Source: Hyphomicrobiales bacterium
GTDB taxonomy: Bacteria; Pseudomonadota; Alphaproteobacteria; Rhizobiales; Devosiaceae
NCBI GenBank assembly: GCA_027066315.1
Contig: JAMONZ010000048.1
Span: 1-40,429, forward strand
Reading direction: 5' to 3'
DNA: 40,429 bases
The position numbers and the translations under genes are program-made. Below, in pieces: positions 1 through 6,976 of the stretch. The notes under the pieces were generated by a model, which was given only the letters and a program-made list of their open reading frames with translations, did not search any database and was not told the DNA's origin. How positions within the stretch are numbered: position 1 is the first letter of the stretch; each line of letters begins with the position of its first letter.

Positions 1-1829
1 TAATCAATTACTGATCCAGTTGTGGTGATTGTGCCAGTGCCTGCGGCGTTGTTATGCTGAAGAGATAATGTGCCGCCAGCAATAGTTGTGCCACCGCTAT
101 AGGTGTTATTGCCTGAAAGAGCTAAAATTCCTGCACCATCTTTAGCTAAGCTACCAGAGCCACTTATAATGCCAGCAACTAAATTTCCTGCACTTGCTAG
201 GTTAATTGTTAAAGTGCCAGCATTTAATTCAATTGAACTAGAAGCGCTTGCGCCAATTGATGAAATTGTATTATCACCATTATTTTGGAATGTAGCACCT
301 GCATTAAGCCCAACCCCTGATGAAAGTGCATCTTCACTTGCGTTTAATTGCCCACCATTATTTATCATAACATAAGAATTTGCAATTGAGCCTGTGACAT
401 TTAAAATGCCATCGTTAATTGTTGTCTGCCCGCTATAGGTGTTTGTGCCTGAAAGGGTTTGAGTGTTTGTTCCTTGTTTGATTAAACCGCCAGTGCCAGA
501 AATTACTCCATATGCAGCAATATTTAAAGCATTACCAAAGGTTAGGTCGCCCCCATTTAAGAAAACATTACCGCTTCCACCTATTGATCCAATAGTTTCA
601 TCTGTTTGAATTTCAAATGTCCCTGTTCCAATCACTGTAACATATGCTGTATCATTAATGGCATTTTCACCTGTATTATTAGCAACTAAAGTTGCGCCAT
701 TTTGCACACTAAAGCCAGTGGACGCATTAAAATTTTCTCCTGTTAAAATTGTTGTTCCGCCAGTAGCACTAAACATTGCTAATATATTATTATCGCCAGA
801 AAAAGTCATTGTGCCAGTGCCAGCTTTAGTAAAGCGACCAGCAACATTGCTCATTAAACCAGAATAAACTGTATTAGTATTGTTAGCGCCAGAAGTTAGA
901 GTTTGAGCACTAGCAATAGTTACGTTTCCGTTTCCTGCAAGCGAGCCTATTGTTTCGCTATTTAGCACGTTTAGTGTGTCACCAGCGCCAGTGAATATAA
1001 CTGCGCTATTGTCACCAATTGCATTAGTGCCCTGAATAGTTAGAGTTCCATCTTGAATTGTGGTGGAGCCAGAATATGTATTATCGCCTGAGAATATAAT
1101 TTCACCAACACCGTTTTTAATAAAACTCCCAGCACCAGTAACATTTCCGCTTAATGTTGCACTGCCACCAATATCTGTCTGTGTAATATATAGTGTGTTG
1201 CCTGCTACGGTCGATATGTTATTGCCAGCATTAATTGCGTGAGATAGTCTAACTGTGCCAGTGCCTGTAACCGTAATATCGCCATCTCCAGCAGCACTAT
1301 CGTGACGGAGCATTACGACGCTACCACCAGAAATGTTTAAATCACCCGAAAAACTGTTATTTCCATCTAATACCAGCCTGCCAGTTCCGTTAACACTCAT
1401 TCCACCAGTTCCTGTTATGCCTGCTGAAATAGTGCTTACAACATTATTTGTGATGTTAGATGTGCCAGCGTTTAAAACTAATCTTCCAGCACCGACATTG
1501 TTAGCAATGACATAGCCGCCATTAGAAAATGTTATATTACCAACATTTTGATCACCATCTAATTCAACAATTCCATTTAATGCTCCACCAAAAACGGCAT
1601 CGCCATTTGGTGTCCAAGCTTCATTAGTTGCGCCAGTAGCGTCACTTGTCCAGTTTGTGGCTGCACCCCAAACACCACCGCCGCCAGTTATTGTGCCGTC
1701 ATTTGGAGCACCTATTCCGTCCCAAAATTGTTGAGCCATTGCTCCCACAGGAATGAATGCGCTCATAACTCCTAAAGCAGTTGAAAGTAAAAGTGCATTT
1801 GTGATTTTGCTTATAGAATGTTTTTTCAA
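1..1829 (-). CDS. Autotransporter with PATR passenger repeats (N-terminal part, cut by window edge)
   Basis: Probable type V secreted surface protein or adhesin. The frame is open from a TTG at 1829 to the window edge (609 codons). The TTG is chosen because an AGGGA lies 9 bases upstream and a signal peptide follows at once: KK at residues 2-3, a hydrophobic core, and an AMA|QQ cleavage site near residue 32. The mature part is rich in Gly, Thr, Asn and Ser. Passenger-associated transport repeats (PF12951) with the NTYSGxTTIxxGxL core are clear near residues 235-265, 448-478 and 558-588. The C-terminal beta-barrel would lie outside the window, so outer-membrane insertion is inferred from the family. 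It is divergent from the LytTR regulator gene, and the shared intergenic region holds a direct-repeat pair. Substrate or receptor is unknown. Confidence 0.85.
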   Translation of the reverse strand, partial: MKKHSISKITNALLLSTALGVMSAFIPVGAMAQQFWDGIGAPNDGTITGGGGVWGAATNWTSDATGATNEAWTPNGDAVFGGALNGIVELDGDQNVGNITFSNGGYVIANNVGAGRLVLNAGTSNITNNVVSTISAGITGTGGMSVNGTGRLVLDGNNSFSGDLNISGGSVVMLRHDSAAGDGDITVTGTGTVRLSHAINAGNNISTVAGNTLYITQTDIGGSATLSGNVTGAGSFIKNGVGEIIFSGDNTYSGSTTIQDGTLTIQGTNAIGDNSAVIFTGAGDTLNVLNSETIGSLAGNGNVTIASAQTLTSGANNTNTVYSGLMSNVAGRFTKAGTGTMTFSGDNNILAMFSATGGTTILTGENFNASTGFSVQNGATLVANNTGENAINDTAYVTVIGTGTFEIQTDETIGSIGGSGNVFLNGGDLTFGNALNIAAYGVISGTGGLIKQGTNTQTLSGTNTYSGQTTINDGILNVTGSIANSYVMINNGGQLNASEDALSSGVGLNAGATFQNNGDNTISSIGASASSSIELNAGTLTINLASAGNLVAGIISGSGSLAKDGAGILALSGNNTYSGGTTIAGGTLSLQHNNAAGTGTITTTGSVID

Positions 1830-1960
1830 TTTGGTCAGTCCCTTTAAATACCTAAAAAAATAACGCAAATTTGCGTTCGGTAAATGATTCATATTTGATT
1901 GGGAATGAATAGCATTTCAAAAATATTGAACAAGTGCAGCAAGGGTCTTGTGCTTATATG

Positions 1961-1996
1961 TTTCGTGAAATTGCATTTTTTTTCGTGAAATTGCAT
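1961..1996 (+). promoter_or_regulatory. Direct-repeat pair 1, putative LytTR binding site
   Basis: TTTCGTGAAATTGCAT occurs at 1961-1976 and again, identical, at 1981-1996, a start-to-start spacing of exactly 20 bp. LytTR-domain proteins are known to bind two direct repeats about two helical turns apart on one DNA face. The pair lies 131 bp from the autotransporter start and 157 bp from the LytTR start. A CATAAT hexamer at 2023-2028, with no good -35, could be the -10 of an activator-dependent promoter reading toward the LytTR gene. A related pair sits at 3765-3800. The remainder of the 1830-2153 gap is AT-rich and I see nothing else in it. Confidence 0.6.
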
Positions 1997-2153
1997 GTTT
2001 TTTATTTCAGTTTGAGGTGTAACATAATGAATAAGCTTATATTTTTACTTTGATAAAAATAATTTTTGTGCATATAGCTTCTTTTTTATTTTAAATTTTT
2101 TTAATCTTGTTATTGTCGTGTTTGGTTATTTTAATTTAAATGTTGGAGGGAAG

Positions 2154-2975
2154 ATGGTTGCATCTTATTTAAGAGGGTATAGTTGGCAAAGAGATTTGCT
2201 GATTGCTGGTGGTATAATTTTTGTTTTTGCCTTTGTTGGGCCATTTGGAACATTTGACGATATGTCATTTTTTGTCCGTTTAATATATTGGACAATAGTA
2301 ATTTATGGGTGCGGTGCTTTTTTTTGGGTTTCTGCTTTTTTAACATATAAAATTGCGGTGATTAAGAAGATTCCAGCATATTTAAATAATTTGGTGATTG
2401 TGTTTTTTGGCTCATTACCTGCCACAGCATTGCTCGCTTATAATAATTTTGTTTTCAGAAGTTTTGAAACTACATCTGTAAATATTTCATTCATACCTGA
2501 ATTAAGTGACCTTAAGCCAGAAAGGTGGACTTGGCTTTGGTTAACCGTATTTATGATTATGATAGCAATTTCAACGGTCAATTTTTTCTCACATTTTGGC
2601 AAAAGTCTTTCAAAAAAAGAAAAGCACAAACGAGAGCTATCAAAAATTCAAATTAAAACGGATAGTGATATTTTGCAGTTTTTGGCTAGATTGCCAAAAG
2701 AAATTGGCACAGATTTAGTTTCCCTCTCAATGAGTGATCATTATATTGATGTAACCACCAAACAAGGTAGTGCATTGGTGCATCTTAAGTTTTCAAAAGC
2801 GATGAAAGAATTAAAAAAATATCCCGGAGTGCAAAGTCATCGCTCGCACTGGGTTAGCCTTAGTGCAATAAAAAATGTTAAATTAAGTGGACGTGATAAG
2901 TCAGTAGAGTTGTTTGATGGGCGTAAATTGCCTGTTAGTGAGAAGTATAAAAATATTGTAAAAGCATTAAACTAA
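2154..2975 (+). CDS. Membrane-anchored LytTR-family transcriptional regulator
   Basis: DNA-binding regulator tethered to the inner membrane. I chose ATG 2154, which has a strong GGAGGG just upstream, over the in-frame GTG at 2118. The 273-residue protein has four predicted membrane segments (about 15-33, 39-63, 77-97 and 125-147), a basic linker, and a C-terminal LytTR domain (about 175-272) with the family signature HRSHWVSLSAI at 229-239. There is no receiver domain and no histidine kinase gene nearby, so the signal is presumably sensed through the membrane part. The gene is divergent from the autotransporter and ends 8 bp from a convergent secreted-protein gene. Direct-repeat pairs at 1961-1996 and 3765-3800 are likely targets, suggesting autoregulation and control of neighbours; that is inference. 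Confidence 0.85.
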   Translation: MVASYLRGYSWQRDLLIAGGIIFVFAFVGPFGTFDDMSFFVRLIYWTIVIYGCGAFFWVSAFLTYKIAVIKKIPAYLNNLVIVFFGSLPATALLAYNNFVFRSFETTSVNISFIPELSDLKPERWTWLWLTVFMIMIAISTVNFFSHFGKSLSKKEKHKRELSKIQIKTDSDILQFLARLPKEIGTDLVSLSMSDHYIDVTTKQGSALVHLKFSKAMKELKKYPGVQSHRSHWVSLSAIKNVKLSGRDKSVELFDGRKLPVSEKYKNIVKALN

Positions 2976-2983
2976 GGGTGGTT

Positions 2984-3670
2984 TTATTCACTTATATATT
3001 TAAACTTACTCAAGCCAATGCCAGATGTTGTTAGGGCTAAATCGTTTAGTGAAGCGATACGATAAAATTTATCTTTAATATTGCTCACTACAAAAATGCT
3101 GTCTTCTTTGTTTGGGTTTAATATGCCAACAATTCTTAAGTAGAAAAAACCATTTTCTGGGTCAATATATTTTCCAAATACTTCTATAGCGTCATAGTCA
3201 CCTATTTTTGTTTGCCTTGTGCCAAGATATTTATTTGCTTCATAAGAAGCAGTTGCTGCATCAAAAACTTTATTGGCTAATAGTTTCGCAACAAGTTCTA
3301 GCCTGTCTATGCCTTCACCCATAGGAACACTCATTGGAACAAATTGAATGTTCTCTACAATCTCTCTATCTTTCATTTCTGTATCTTTGTCGCCAGTTGT
3401 AAAATGCACCCTAAAAATTGTATCGCTTTTGTTATCTGCGCTAACAAATAATGGCGTCATGCCTTTAACTTTTGGCACAACAAACGAAAAAGGAGCAGAA
3501 AGTTTTATGTTATTTACTTTTTCATATCTTTCACCAAAAGTTAGAATTTCACCAACAACAACTCCTTTAGCTTCAAATAGCTTAAATTCTAATGATGTTT
3601 TATTCTCTTGTGCCATGCTGAAATTAATGAATGATATAAAAAGAAAGACAGCTAAAATAGTTTTTTTCAT
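2984..3670 (-). CDS. Secreted protein of unknown function
   Basis: A 228-residue protein that I do not recognise. It begins with a clear Sec signal peptide (MKK, a hydrophobic core and a SMAQ-type cleavage site near residues 20-21), so the mature protein should be periplasmic or exported. There are no internal membrane segments, no cysteines in the mature part and no obvious catalytic motif. The composition, rich in Val, Lys, Asp and Phe, suggests a mainly beta fold. It is convergent with the LytTR regulator gene (8 bp between stops) and divergent from the Sel1-repeat gene. The shared upstream region contains the second LytTR-like direct-repeat pair, 94 bp from this start, so it may belong to the same small regulon. 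Confidence 0.75.
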   Translation of the reverse strand: MKKTILAVFLFISFINFSMAQENKTSLEFKLFEAKGVVVGEILTFGERYEKVNNIKLSAPFSFVVPKVKGMTPLFVSADNKSDTIFRVHFTTGDKDTEMKDREIVENIQFVPMSVPMGEGIDRLELVAKLLANKVFDAATASYEANKYLGTRQTKIGDYDAIEVFGKYIDPENGFFYLRIVGILNPNKEDSIFVVSNIKDKFYRIASLNDLALTTSGIGLSKFKYISE

Positions 3671-3764
3671 TTTTTTCTCTTATCGTTTTTGACCTTAATT
3701 CTAAGTGAAATAAAATCAGAACAGTTTCGTTTTTGCAAGAATATGCAATGGTAATGAGCATAAA

Positions 3765-3800
3765 TTTCGTGAATTTGTAGATTTCTTCGTGAATTTGTAG
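3765..3800 (+). promoter_or_regulatory. Direct-repeat pair 2, putative LytTR binding site
   Basis: TTTCGTGAATTTGTAG at 3765-3780 and CTTCGTGAATTTGTAG at 3785-3800 have the same 20-bp spacing and the same TTCGTGAAwTTGyA core as the pair at 1961-1996. The right copy is 82 bp before the Sel1 start; the left is 94 bp from the divergent secreted-protein start. A TTTAGA hexamer at 3826-3831 falls at nearly the same distance from the repeats as the candidate -10 of pair 1. A second TTTCGT at 3725 lacks the rest of the motif in register. Confidence 0.6.
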
Positions 3801-3882
3801 CTTGAAATTCTTGTTCTCATTGCTTTTTAGAAATCCATCTGAATAATGAAGCTATTACTTATTTAATTTTGTGGGAGTTTTT

Positions 3883-4929
3883 ATGTTTAGGGTTTTGTCA
3901 ATTTTTCTGCTTGTTTTGTTTTTTAATTTTGGCGCAGCATTTGCCCAAACATTTGAAGATGGTTTTGCCGCACATAAGGCAGGGGATAATGCAAAGGCCG
4001 TTGAAGTTTGGCAAGCTCTGGCGGATAAAGGTGATGTTAGATCTCAATATAATTTAGGCGTTATGAGTGAAAGAGGTATTGAACTTACTCAAAACTATGA
4101 ACAAGCGGTTGCCTATTATAAGGCGGCGGCAGAGCAAGGGCATGCGGGTGCGCAAAGCAATCTTGGTAGCTTGTATTCAATAGGTCAGGGAGTTGAGAAA
4201 GATTATCTAGAGGCTGAGCGTTTGTTTAGGCTCTCAGCAGAGCAGGGGCATGTGCTTGGTCAATATAATTTAGCTAGATTTTATTCTGTTGGTGGAGATG
4301 GTATTGAGCAAGATTATGAGGTGGCATATAAATGGATGTTGCTAGCTGCCAATCAGGGTGATGCAAAGGCGCAATATTATATGGGTGTAATGAATAAATT
4401 TGGAAATGGAGTTGAGCCAGATTTTGAAAAAGCACTTAGCTGGTATCGCTTGGCTGCCGAACAGGGGCATGCAACTGCCCAATCAAATTTAGGTTCGATG
4501 TATGCCAAAGGCGAAGGAGTTAAACAAGATCATGCAATCGCGGTTGAGTGGTATAAAAAGGCCGCAGACCAAGGGTTAGCAATTGCTCAATCAAACCTTG
4601 GGATAAAATATCTTACTGGTAAAGGCGTAAAAAAAGATAATGAAAAGGCTCTATTTTGGCTACGCAATGCTGCATCTAAGGGAAGTGGTTATGCGATGGC
4701 ATATTTAGGCTTGATGTATAATGCGGGTGAAGGAATAGAGCAGAATAGGTTGAGGGCGTATATGTGGTGGTCAATTGCCGATCATCTAGGGTTTGAGCGA
4801 GTGCGTGATGATTTAAAAAAAGTTACTAATGCTCTAAGTGAAAAAGAATTTGCTAGAGCAAAAGAAATGGCTCAGGCATGCTTTAATTCACGTTATGTTG
4901 AATGTGGGCAGGATAGCATATCGAATTAA
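3883..4929 (+). CDS. Secreted Sel1-like repeat (SLR/TPR) protein
   Basis: A 348-residue helical-repeat scaffold protein. Start ATG 3883 is chosen over GTG 3871 because GGGAG sits 5 bases before it and a signal peptide follows directly (hydrophobic residues to about 20, AFAQ cleavage). The mature protein is made almost wholly of Sel1 repeats, about seven or eight copies of roughly 36 residues with the pattern A-x2-NLG-x2-Y-x2-G-x-GV-x2-D-x3-A-x2-W-x3-AA-x2-G. Such proteins usually mediate protein-protein contacts, often in the periplasm, in envelope stress, exopolysaccharide or motility systems. No partner can be named here. The stop is 4 bp from the convergent DUF3995 gene. The LytTR-like repeat pair upstream suggests control by the neighbouring regulator. 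Confidence 0.9.
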   Translation: MFRVLSIFLLVLFFNFGAAFAQTFEDGFAAHKAGDNAKAVEVWQALADKGDVRSQYNLGVMSERGIELTQNYEQAVAYYKAAAEQGHAGAQSNLGSLYSIGQGVEKDYLEAERLFRLSAEQGHVLGQYNLARFYSVGGDGIEQDYEVAYKWMLLAANQGDAKAQYYMGVMNKFGNGVEPDFEKALSWYRLAAEQGHATAQSNLGSMYAKGEGVKQDHAIAVEWYKKAADQGLAIAQSNLGIKYLTGKGVKKDNEKALFWLRNAASKGSGYAMAYLGLMYNAGEGIEQNRLRAYMWWSIADHLGFERVRDDLKKVTNALSEKEFARAKEMAQACFNSRYVECGQDSISN

Positions 4930-4933
4930 TAAT

Positions 4934-5365
4934 TTACATTTTCACAATGAGGATAATAAATCCAATTGAGATGAGTAAAGACATTGGTGCAAATAATGTT
5001 TTGTCGAGCATTTTAAAAGGTTGCGTCTTTTCGCCCAAATGTTTGGCTATCATATAGGTGGCAAGACCACGTGTGCCAAAGGTGAATGCCAATAAAAAAA
5101 TTCCAAGCTCACGAATCCATAACGGCAAGGGAAGGGCGATTATATTGCCACCCCAAAGTGCGAAAATGCCTGCTATTAAAAGCGCAATAGCTATAAAATA
5201 GGTTTGCTTGCTTGAGGGCATAGAGCGTATATTAGGATCGCCTATTACCATTTTTACTAGGCTGAGTTCATCTTTTGCTGGCCAAAAAACTCTGTTTGCC
5301 CAGATAATATGAAAAACAGCTAAAAGAGCTAAAATTGCAAAAAGTATGATGGCTATTAAGTTCAT
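4934..5365 (-). CDS. DUF3995-family four-helix membrane protein
   Basis: A 143-residue inner-membrane protein with four predicted helices and a short loop between the first two that carries conserved W, P, F and G positions; it matches the DUF3995 pattern as I know it. Function is unknown. AGGG lies 8 bases before the ATG. A paralogue sits at 21036-21464 and is 142 residues long. The two share the HxxWA motif near residue 20, the aligned segment around LIAGI, and a C-terminal LDKxxxxPxxLxIxxG motif, so they are clearly related copies. The gene is convergent with the Sel1 gene and is transcribed alone. Confidence 0.75.
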   Translation of the reverse strand: MNLIAIILFAILALLAVFHIIWANRVFWPAKDELSLVKMVIGDPNIRSMPSSKQTYFIAIALLIAGIFALWGGNIIALPLPLWIRELGIFLLAFTFGTRGLATYMIAKHLGEKTQPFKMLDKTLFAPMSLLISIGFIILIVKM

Positions 5366-5445
5366 AAAGAAACCCTATGTGAGTGATGATAGTTTTGGAT
5401 TTAGTTATTATGAATTTAATAGACTAAAGAGTAAAGACACAAAAA

Positions 5446-5473
5446 TACCCCGCCCCAATTTACGGGGCGGGTA
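5446..5473 (-). terminator. GC-rich hairpin terminator
   Basis: CCCGCCCC (5449-5456) pairs with GGGGCGGG (5464-5471) around a 7-base loop, with T runs on both sides, so it can end transcription on either strand. It lies just past the stop of the minus-strand gene at 5490. Confidence 0.75.
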
Positions 5474-5489
5474 GATTTTTTTAGCAAAC

Positions 5490-5771
5490 CTAGTTCCCAA
5501 GATTAATACCTAAAATTACCCAAGTATCATTTTCTTTTACTAGTTGAAACGAAATTGGAACAACAGTGCCATCGGGTGCTGTTAGAGTGCCGTCTACCTG
5601 ACCAATATTATTCTCTACGCTCCTGCTTGGAAAAGATTTTTCAGAATATTCGGTTAAAATTGGATAGGTTTCTACAAAAGCACCATATTGCTCAAGTGAT
5701 GTTGATTGCTGGAAAGCACCTGAGGTCTCAGCATATGCAGCATCGATATTGCCAGCCTTTAATGCGTCCAT
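5490..5771 (-). CDS. C-terminal part of a frameshifted membrane-anchored protein (NTF2-like)
   Basis: A 93-residue soluble domain resembling small NTF2-like/DUF4864- or DUF4878-type folds: an N-terminal helix (MDALKAGNIDAAYAETSGAF) followed by strands and ending in a VKENDTWVI-like strand. The family call is by resemblance only. It seems incomplete alone, because the ORF in the -1 frame just upstream (5759-5917) encodes a cytoplasmic tail and one membrane helix that would normally precede it. The ATG at 5771 overlaps the upstream stop by 13 bases. No ribosome binding site precedes it, which argues for one gene broken by a single-base change or assembly error. Translational coupling is the alternative. 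Confidence 0.6.
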   Translation of the reverse strand: MDALKAGNIDAAYAETSGAFQQSTSLEQYGAFVETYPILTEYSEKSFPSRSVENNIGQVDGTLTAPDGTVVPISFQLVKENDTWVILGINLGN

Positions 5772-5917
5772 ATGGCGAGAACACTATCCATCATGCCAGA
5801 CGTTGCCCACAATGCAATAACAATAATAATAATGATTGCAGCAACAATGCCACCAACAATTTTTTGCCAAACTGGCATGCCTTTTTTGGCTGCCTTGGTT
5901 GTTTCAGACGAGGTCAT
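5759..5917 (-). CDS. N-terminal membrane anchor of the same frameshifted gene
   Basis: A 52-residue ORF with a good AGGAGAG five bases before its ATG. It encodes a short Lys-rich cytoplasmic tail, one membrane helix (about residues 19-37, rich in Ile) and WATSGMMDSV before a stop. The helix leading into ATSG followed by a short helical segment is the usual start of membrane-anchored NTF2-like proteins, and the missing domain follows in another frame at 5771. The most economical reading is a single protein of about 140 residues interrupted at ATATGG near 5768-5773. I see no slippery heptamer, so programmed frameshifting is not supported. Confidence 0.55.
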   Translation of the reverse strand: MTSSETTKAAKKGMPVWQKIVGGIVAAIIIIIVIALWATSGMMDSVLAIWTH

Positions 5918-6064
5918 TTTTTCTCTCCTAAGTTTACTAGTTCTTTTTATGAGCTAACCTTTATTGAAGAACTCCTAGGTCAACCCTTCGGCCTTTATGC
6001 CTATATAAATACTAGTCTTTTGAGGAATAATTGCTTTGATACATATCAATATGAGAGAAATAAT

Positions 6065-6847
6065 CTAACCCAAATAAACATCTAAAAATAACATTATTAC
6101 CAAGCCAATCGCTAAGCCTATTGTTGCTTTATTTTGATGCCCGTTGCGGTGGGTTTCTGGTATGATTTCGTGTGAAATAACATAAAGCATTGCACCAGCT
6201 GCAAAGGCTAGTCCCCATGGCAAGAGCGGTTGAGAGATTGTTATTATGCTAGCACCAAGTAAACCGCCTATAGGTTCAACTAAGCCTGTTAAGGTTGCAA
6301 TTCCAAAAGCTCGCCATTTATTATAACCAACTCCAATTAGAGCAATTGCAACGGCCAATCCTTCAGGTGCGTTTTGCAAACCAATGCCAATTGCTAGCGG
6401 CATTCCACCTTCTATTCCGCCTGCGCCAAAACCAACACCAACCGCTAAGCCTTCAGGGAAATTATGAATAGTTATAGCAATTATAAAAAGCCAAATCCTA
6501 CGAAGAGATGCCGCCTCTGGCCCTTCTCTTCCACTGGTGAAATGTTCGTGCGGTAAAGTTTTGTTTAGCAAGGCAATTGCGCCCATACCAAGTAAAATAG
6601 CCACAACAACAATTGTAGGCGGAATTAACTCGGACGTGTATAAATGCCCAGCAGCATCAAGTGCTGGAATGATAAGTGAGAAGAAGGAAGCTGCAAGCAT
6701 AACGCCTGCTGCAAAACCAAGCGACATATCCCGCAATCCCTGTGAGGGAGCTTTGCCAAACAAAACAGGAATTGCACCAACAGTGGTCATTAAACCTGCG
6801 AGAAGCGAGCCAACAAAACCCAAGGCGATTGGTGAAAGAGATTCCAC
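6065..6847 (-). CDS. ZIP-family divalent metal transporter
   Basis: A 260-residue inner-membrane transporter of the ZIP family (ZupT/GufA-like), which imports zinc, iron or other divalent cations. About eight helices are predicted. The signature metal-site motifs are present: HNFPEG at 128-133 and QNAPEG at 158-163, a later EP pair near 191, and an SHEIIPE motif near the end. The short His-containing loop HEH around 100-102 matches the variable metal-binding loop of the family. The start is a GTG at 6847 with only a weak ribosome binding site; no in-frame ATG lies upstream. The neighbouring divergent gene is a PadR regulator, but nothing in the sequence links it to metal uptake. Confidence 0.9.
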   Translation of the reverse strand: MESLSPIALGFVGSLLAGLMTTVGAIPVLFGKAPSQGLRDMSLGFAAGVMLAASFFSLIIPALDAAGHLYTSELIPPTIVVVAILLGMGAIALLNKTLPHEHFTSGREGPEAASLRRIWLFIIAITIHNFPEGLAVGVGFGAGGIEGGMPLAIGIGLQNAPEGLAVAIALIGVGYNKWRAFGIATLTGLVEPIGGLLGASIITISQPLLPWGLAFAAGAMLYVISHEIIPETHRNGHQNKATIGLAIGLVIMLFLDVYLG

Positions 6848-6960
6848 AATATAAATCCAAACTAAAACACAATATAGCCTTCCTCATTAGATGCGAATGG
6901 TTTGCAAGTAAAGCATATATTAAAAATTTCTTTGTAATAGGTTGTAAATATTAAAAAACT

Positions 6961-6976
6961 ATTCTAGTGCTAGAAT
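6961..6976 (+). promoter_or_regulatory. Palindromic operator touching the PadR start codon
   Basis: ATTCTAG-TG-CTAGAAT is a perfect 7-bp inverted repeat around a 2-bp centre, ending one base before the PadR ATG at 6977. PadR-family repressors usually bind such short palindromes and repress themselves. It occupies the place of a ribosome binding site, so the transcript may be leaderless or very short-led. Confidence 0.55.

Noticed and set aside
103-1515. Several plus-strand ORFs of 60-90 codons opposite the autotransporter
   Set aside because: They are rich in Pro, Leu and Val because they read the complement of Gly/Thr/Asn-rich repeats; the minus strand has one long continuous frame with a signal peptide.
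3725-3740. TTTCGTTTTTGCAA as a third LytTR half-site
   Set aside because: Only the first six bases fit; the TTGCA part is two bases out of register.
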